Shown in pieces: positions 59,552 to 64,000 of a stretch of DNA of 64,000 nt. Where the stretch lies: assembly GCA_947561585.1 (NCBI GenBank), contig CANNZV010000919.1, positions 151,906-215,905 of the forward strand, in the 5' to 3' direction. This stretch comes from Caprella mutica. Taxonomy: Eukaryota; Arthropoda; Malacostraca; Amphipoda; Caprellidae. Made by a program: the position numbers and the translations under genes. Under the pieces are notes generated by a model that ran no database searches, had not been told where the DNA came from, and saw only the letters and a list, made by a program, of their open reading frames with translations. Numbering within the stretch: position 1 is the stretch's first letter; every line of letters starts with the position of its first letter.

Positions 59552-61975
59552 TTAATCAAACCGTGCCCGATACAAAACCCCTTCCCCAATATCACTTGTA
59601 TCGCGCATAAATAGCAACTCATTATACGTACCATTCTCCCATTGGCCCACCATGTTATCATAGAAATAACTGCCCGGATTGCCGGATTGACCGCCCGGAT
59701 AAACGCCCCACGCCTTAGGTCTATCGCCTAATTCAACAATCATACGCCAAGATGGTCCGGTGAGTGCATCGTTGGCATTTAGTGCCGTTTTAGTACCATT
59801 GGGAGAAGTCATGCGCGAAAAGTCTGATATGCGCGCTAAATGCTGCACATTCGTTTGATGATATACGCCCCAATCATAGTCAGGGTTGAGTAATTCTTTT
59901 TCGTGTATTTTTATCGTATTTTTAAACGTCTCTAAAATAAGCGCGCTTAAATTCTCTCGTGTTTTTGTATCTTTTTTATCCCAATAAATACTATTTGGGT
60001 CGTCTTCCATTAAGGCTATGGTACGCCACATTTCGGGAGCTAATTGTGGGTTTTCATCGCTGTTTTGCTGCCAAACTTCATCCCAAGTAGCTTGGTAAAA
60101 TATAGCCCACCACCACTCAAATAAAACGGGCGCCCGTTTTTCATTATCGTAGCTAAAGTCCCATTTTTTCAAAACATTTAATGCCGTCTGTTCAGCCGTA
60201 TTCAATTCCTTTTCGTCCATGTTTTTAAGCATCGCACGCACCGCTTCTTCTGCCTTAATGCTGTGATTATCGGTCTGTAAAGCCATCATATCTTTGATAG
60301 TGATATTGTCCATTTCCTCTAATTTCCTATTCAAATAACGCCCTCTAAAATCCGCAAAACCACCGTTATAATAATAAGGATAGGAAGGGTCTGTTGAATG
60401 CTGATTAGCAGAAGCAACAAAGTTACGTGGCGGGTTTTTCATACTTGGTACTTGCGTTTTTGGAATAAAGCCTTGCCAGTCGTTTTGCGCCGTCGTTCCG
60501 GCCTGCACAAAACGCCCCTGTTCTTGTCTTTTCAATGGAAATTGTCCATTCACTCGCATGGCTATATCACCTTCTTTGGAAGCAAAAACAAAATTCTGCG
60601 CAGGGCTGCCATAATAGGTCAATGCATCTACATATTGCTCGTAGTTTTTGGCTTTATTTAAATTCACAAAAGTCGCAAACTCAAAGGCTTTGGGCACTTC
60701 ATGTCCGACCCAATGCATGGCTAAGCTTTGCTTGGGATTAGTCGGGTTATCATAGACAATTGGCCCGTATTTAGTAAACTGTATGGTATCCAAAACATAG
60801 CCGCCGCCTTTCATAAAAATCGTATCGACCCAAGTCTCCACTGGCACGGATTTTCCGTCATATAGATACTCACTTCGTTCGGCATTTGCCCACTTCATTT
60901 GATACCAATCTAAGACATCATGCCCCACATTGGTTACCCCCCAAGCTACATTTTCATTAAAGCCAATCAAAATACCTGGAATACCCGGAAAAGTCACACC
61001 ATAGGCATTGAATTCAGGCGTATGAATTTGCAACTCATACCACACCGAGGGTAAGCTCAGAGTCAAGTGTGGGTCATTGCATAAGATAGGATTTCCAGAA
61101 GCGGTTTTATTGCCATTTACTGCCCAATTATTACTGCCTAAACCTTCAGCAGGTTTGTCAAATTTAAATAAAGGAATTGCGCCAATCGCCTCATTATCAA
61201 CCACTTGTGCTTTTATATTTATCGTATCTTTCCATTCGAATTTTGTTCCCGCAGGAATAACAGGCGACTGCTTCGGGTTCCATTCTGGATACAAGAAATC
61301 AAAGGTTTCGCGCCCGAATGTGTTCAGCGAATTGGTCGCTTCCAAATCATCCGCCCGAAAGCAAAGTACCAAGGCCATCGACTTCACGACATAAGCTAAT
61401 TTTTCTGCTGTCCAAAGCTCCGGTTGATAATCTAGTAGTTTAAATTCGACCGGAAAATCTTTTTCTTTTAAAGTACTGATATAGGCATTTGCTCCCGCCA
61501 CATATTGCTCTACTTGCGTAAACTCACCCGCTTGTTTCCAGCCTTTCACGGCATTAGTTGCCGCTAAAGGCATGGCTTGATTTCGGCGTAATTTATCATA
61601 CTCTAAAGTACGTTCGCCCAATACTTCCGACAAACGTCCCGCAGCACTTCGCGCAGTAAAATCCATTTGCCATAGGCGATGTTGTGCCGTCAAATAACCT
61701 TGTACAAAAAAGGCGTCAGCTATATTTTCGGCAAAAATATGCGGCACTAAACGCGTATCATACACCACTTGCACAGGGGCAGTCAATTCAGGAAAATCGT
61801 AGCTCTCATCCTCAAATTTGGAGACCGGTTCGGCATTTGCCCAAACGCCACTGACAGGATTGAGAAATTTACCCAAAGGTGGAATAGATTGCTCGCCAAT
61901 GGTTTGACTATTATTTAACAAATAAGTCAAGCCAACGGTCAATGCTAGTGCCAATATAAATTTTATAAAGCGCAT
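59552..61975 (-). CDS. Penicillin acylase family protein (Ntn hydrolase)
   Basis: 807 aa from the ATG at 61975. The frame is open to 62020, but those 15 codons lie partly in the 158-bp element. An N-terminal membrane or signal segment (MRFIKFILALALTVGLTYLL) precedes the alpha part (about 40-280). The autocatalytic cleavage site is at G-Ser281 in GLGSNNWAVNGNKT; this Ser becomes the N-terminal nucleophile of the beta chain. PILCNDPHLTLSLPS, FPGIPGILIGFNENVAWGVT and the conserved ASANQHS follow. It cleaves amides such as acyl-homoserine lactones or beta-lactam side chains; the substrate is unknown. Confidence 0.94.
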   Translation of the reverse strand: MRFIKFILALALTVGLTYLLNNSQTIGEQSIPPLGKFLNPVSGVWANAEPVSKFEDESYDFPELTAPVQVVYDTRLVPHIFAENIADAFFVQGYLTAQHRLWQMDFTARSAAGRLSEVLGERTLEYDKLRRNQAMPLAATNAVKGWKQAGEFTQVEQYVAGANAYISTLKEKDFPVEFKLLDYQPELWTAEKLAYVVKSMALVLCFRADDLEATNSLNTFGRETFDFLYPEWNPKQSPVIPAGTKFEWKDTINIKAQVVDNEAIGAIPLFKFDKPAEGLGSNNWAVNGNKTASGNPILCNDPHLTLSLPSVWYELQIHTPEFNAYGVTFPGIPGILIGFNENVAWGVTNVGHDVLDWYQMKWANAERSEYLYDGKSVPVETWVDTIFMKGGGYVLDTIQFTKYGPIVYDNPTNPKQSLAMHWVGHEVPKAFEFATFVNLNKAKNYEQYVDALTYYGSPAQNFVFASKEGDIAMRVNGQFPLKRQEQGRFVQAGTTAQNDWQGFIPKTQVPSMKNPPRNFVASANQHSTDPSYPYYYNGGFADFRGRYLNRKLEEMDNITIKDMMALQTDNHSIKAEEAVRAMLKNMDEKELNTAEQTALNVLKKWDFSYDNEKRAPVLFEWWWAIFYQATWDEVWQQNSDENPQLAPEMWRTIALMEDDPNSIYWDKKDTKTRENLSALILETFKNTIKIHEKELLNPDYDWGVYHQTNVQHLARISDFSRMTSPNGTKTALNANDALTGPSWRMIVELGDRPKAWGVYPGGQSGNPGSYFYDNMVGQWENGTYNELLFMRDTSDIGEGVLYRARFD

Positions 61976-62011
61976 ATATTTCTCTAATTGTAGCGTATGA
62001 GATACTATTAA

Positions 62012-62169
62012 GTAGTACACGTTAATTATTTCGGAAAATTTGAGGACAAGATTTTTTCGTATATTTTCTTTAAAAAATCAGTGCATAGCCCTAGCTACGG
62101 ACTTATTTTTTGGAGGAAATAGGCGGAAAAAGATGTTTTCAAATTACCGAAATAATTGAGGTGTGCTAC
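62012..62169 (+). repeat. 158-bp hairpin element, arm type B
   Basis: Arms GTAGTACACGTTAATTATTT and AAATAATTGAGGTGTGCTAC pair with few mismatches. The core TGCATAGCCCTAGCTACGGA starts at 62082 (+70). Flanks are TTAA (left) and TTAC (right). It lies just upstream of the penicillin acylase gene, whose ATG is 36 bp away. Confidence 0.88.
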
Positions 62170-62233
62170 TTACTAAAAATGAAAGTCGCTAAAGTAGTTA
62201 TAGTAATAGAATGTAGGAAATTAGGCGACTTCT

Positions 62234-63534
62234 ATTCTACTGAACAACGATTTTTTTTAATATGATGTTCGCCAAAAAGTTGGCGAGAAATTAGCATAAA
62301 AAAAGCGAAAAAGAACAGTCTGCAAACTATTTTTTTCGCCATGATAGAATTTGAAAATTCCAAGGAATTGCAAAAGCAAATCCCAGTTCTCACAGAGAAA
62401 AAATTAAGCCAATTATTATTAATTAGCACTTGTATATTAGCTGCTCAGACAACAAATCTGAGCATAGTCTCCAAACGAATGAGCAAAATTGTTGGAGAAC
62501 AGTTTAAAACAAGTACTGCTTATGGACGCTTAAAACGCTTTTTTCAAACAGGTAATGGCATTGGAATTCTCCAATTCGTCTGCATCTTAGCTATTCAAAT
62601 TTTTGGACAAAGCCCTGATTGTTATCTACTTTTAGACCGCACCAATTGGAAATATGGCAAAAAACACATCAACTTATTAGTTATTGGTCTAATATATCGA
62701 GATGTGTTCATTCCTTTAGTTTGGCTTGATTTAGAACAAGCTGGCAATAGCAATTGCAAAACGAGACTGGAATTATTAGACCGTCTTTTAGATTGGTGGT
62801 CGCTTTCAGGTGTTCCACTACCTAAGTTGCATATTGCTGGAGACCGCGAATTCATTGGGTTTGAGTGGTTTAAGGGCTTAGAAAGCAGAGGTATTGAATA
62901 TGTGATGCGTATTCGTGCAAACTTTAAAGTTCAACTTTGGCTCAACGGAAAAATTAAAGACCGAAAGTTAGGGCTTAAAATCATGCAGCGCTATTTTTCC
63001 ATTTCAGGAAAAGATAGCGCAGAAGTGGTATTAATGTCTGAACTCCTTGTGCGATTGACTGCTTTTGACAATGATAGTTCAAGAGGTAAAGCAAAGTACA
63101 TCTATATCATGACCAACATGAATGATATGGTGGAAGCTTCCAAGTTTTATCGCAAGCGATACAAAATTGAAATTTGCTTCAAACATCTCAAAGCTACGGG
63201 CTTGCGTTTAGAAGCTTTGGCAGTACAAGGTGGTCACAAAATCGACTTAATGTTTGCGGTGCTGACCTTAATTTACATCATGGCTATTCGTAAAGGAATT
63301 ATCCATTTTGAAACGGTCGAGCCGCAAGAAATGAGAGTTTTTTATGACCCTAAGCCTTATATTGCTCCTGCAAAATCTGTCTTTATGCAAGGCTTTGAAT
63401 GTATTTTAGCGACTATCTTCACTTTTGAAGAATTTGTCGAAGAAATTAAATGCTTGATGAAATGGATTGCCAAAAGCCAAAACCCTCTGTATCAACATCA
63501 TTACACATTAGAAAATTTTAGTGTTCAGTAGAAT
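62234..63534 (+). mobile_element. IS4-family insertion sequence with 11-bp target duplication
   Basis: 1301 bp. Inverted ends ATTCTACTGAACA / TGTTCAGTAGAAT... read ATTCTACTGAACA on both strands. It is flanked by AGGCGACTTCT at 62223-62233 and again at 63535-63545, a perfect 11-bp duplication, typical of IS4-family insertion. It carries one transposase gene. Confidence 0.93.
62341..63531 (+). CDS. IS4-family transposase
   Basis: 396 aa DDE transposase, full length. First catalytic Asp in LLDRTNWKYG (about residue 99), second in IAGDREFIG, and the IS4 YREK-like signature in FYRKRYKIEICFKHLKATGL (third acidic residue, Glu). The C-terminal FAVLTLIYIMAIRKG follows the family pattern. The stop codon TAG is part of the right inverted end of the IS. 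No break is visible, so it may be active. Confidence 0.95.
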   Translation: MIEFENSKELQKQIPVLTEKKLSQLLLISTCILAAQTTNLSIVSKRMSKIVGEQFKTSTAYGRLKRFFQTGNGIGILQFVCILAIQIFGQSPDCYLLLDRTNWKYGKKHINLLVIGLIYRDVFIPLVWLDLEQAGNSNCKTRLELLDRLLDWWSLSGVPLPKLHIAGDREFIGFEWFKGLESRGIEYVMRIRANFKVQLWLNGKIKDRKLGLKIMQRYFSISGKDSAEVVLMSELLVRLTAFDNDSSRGKAKYIYIMTNMNDMVEASKFYRKRYKIEICFKHLKATGLRLEALAVQGGHKIDLMFAVLTLIYIMAIRKGIIHFETVEPQEMRVFYDPKPYIAPAKSVFMQGFECILATIFTFEEFVEEIKCLMKWIAKSQNPLYQHHYTLENFSVQ

Positions 63535-63583
63535 AGGCGACTTCTTTTTTTTTAATAAAATTCATTGTTTGTCTTATAAATAA

Positions 63584-63741
63584 GTACCCGGACACATTTA
63601 TTCGTGGAATTTTAGGGCTAAGATTTTTTCGATAGTTTTTCTTAAAAAATCCTTGCATAGCCTACGTTACGGAAGTATTTTTTGAGGAAAAATAACGGAA
63701 AAAGATAGTTCTAAAAACCGATAATAAATGTGTCCGGGTAC
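63584..63741 (+). repeat. 158-bp hairpin element, arm type A
   Basis: Arms GTACCCGGACACATTTATT and AATAAATGTGTCCGGGTAC are perfect complements over 19 bp. The core TGCATAGCCTACGTTACGGA starts at 63654 (+70). It is flanked by TAA (left) and TTAA (right). Confidence 0.9.
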
Positions 63742-63758
63742 TTAAGTAGAGACCTAGG

Positions 63759-64000
63759 TCATTTATCCATCGGATAAATCAAACCAATCTCCTTGCGTAT
63801 TGCATCCAATATCCCCATCAAATCACGACTAAAAGCAAGGGGCAAAATTGGACTTTCTGACTGCCCAGCCCGCACACATTCCATGACATGTTCAGCTTCA
63901 AAACGATAGCCTTTGCAGCCAGTATCAATCCTATATTCGTCCAATATATAATCGTAATAATCAATTTCAAACTCATCCGTTTCGTGCCAGCGAGAGTCGA
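63759..64000 (-). CDS. Gfo/Idh/MocA-family oxidoreductase, C-terminal fragment
   Basis: The last 80 codons of a gene that continues past the window end. GYRFEAEHVMECVRAGQSES and the terminal AIRKEIGLIYPMDK match the end of NAD(P)-dependent Gfo/Idh/MocA sugar dehydrogenases. The Rossmann domain is outside the window, so substrate and full length are unknown. The gene ends 18 bp from the 158-bp element. Confidence 0.85.
   Translation of the reverse strand, partial: DSRWHETDEFEIDYYDYILDEYRIDTGCKGYRFEAEHVMECVRAGQSESPILPLAFSRDLMGILDAIRKEIGLIYPMDK

Overview
The window is an AT-rich stretch of a Bacteroidota chromosome, most likely from the Saprospiria (Haliscomenobacter/Lewinella-like). The evidence is: proteins with type IX secretion (T9SS) C-terminal sorting domains, both type B (3194-11347) and type A (17006-20059); many Bacteroidota-style lipoproteins; TAnnTTTG-type promoters; a bacterial iodotyrosine deiodinase homologue; and a long repeat-rich intergenic fraction. 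All family assignments come from reading the sequence, not from database searches.

Layout. 1-1928 is the right part of an IS21-family element, and a complete copy with a 6-bp target duplication lies at 48125-50765. 2203-3036 is an Rpn/PDDEXK nuclease gene. 3194-20755 holds two large secreted adhesin-like proteins around an uncharacterised small-protein pair, lipoproteins, mnmE, an iodotyrosine deiodinase-like flavoprotein and an acetyltransferase. 21103-28843 carries alanine dehydrogenase, a SulP transporter, a broken and possibly phase-variable glycosyltransferase, a dihydroorotase-like protein lacking metal ligands, a lipoprotein and a UDP-glucuronate decarboxylase-like enzyme. 28844-31080 is almost gene-free but holds a 48-aa membrane microprotein, a possible structured RNA and a 143-bp tandem array. 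31081-37376 encodes an OmpA-family lipoprotein, an AlkD-like repair enzyme, an S9 peptidase and aspartate kinase. 37968-42499 has a small membrane protein, a C39-peptidase ABC exporter and its frameshifted HlyD partner. 42564-47995 holds shikimate kinase, a rimM broken by a 26-bp tandem duplication, a lipoprotein, a 23-copy 13-bp minisatellite, mnmA, an RlpA-SPOR protein and a short SSB. After the second IS21 copy come truA, a DUF1294 protein, a PLD-like/J-domain fusion beside a TPR protein, a striking KEV-repeat protein, a penicillin acylase homologue, an IS4-family element and the end of a Gfo/Idh/MocA oxidoreductase.

The most unusual theme is the intergenic DNA. Five elements of exactly 158 bp share a hairpin core about 70 bp from one end but have different, mutually complementary arms. 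One is a chimera of two arm types and sits inside another repeat. Other families include an ~80-bp GTGGTGTTACC palindrome (also the heart of the 143-bp array), a CTTTGAC-ended GC hairpin family, and a 215-bp element that has split one of those hairpins with a 12-bp target duplication. Several tandem duplications (13 bp, 26 bp, a GAAA tract) break or could switch reading frames. This suggests a slippage-prone genome, or in part assembly error.
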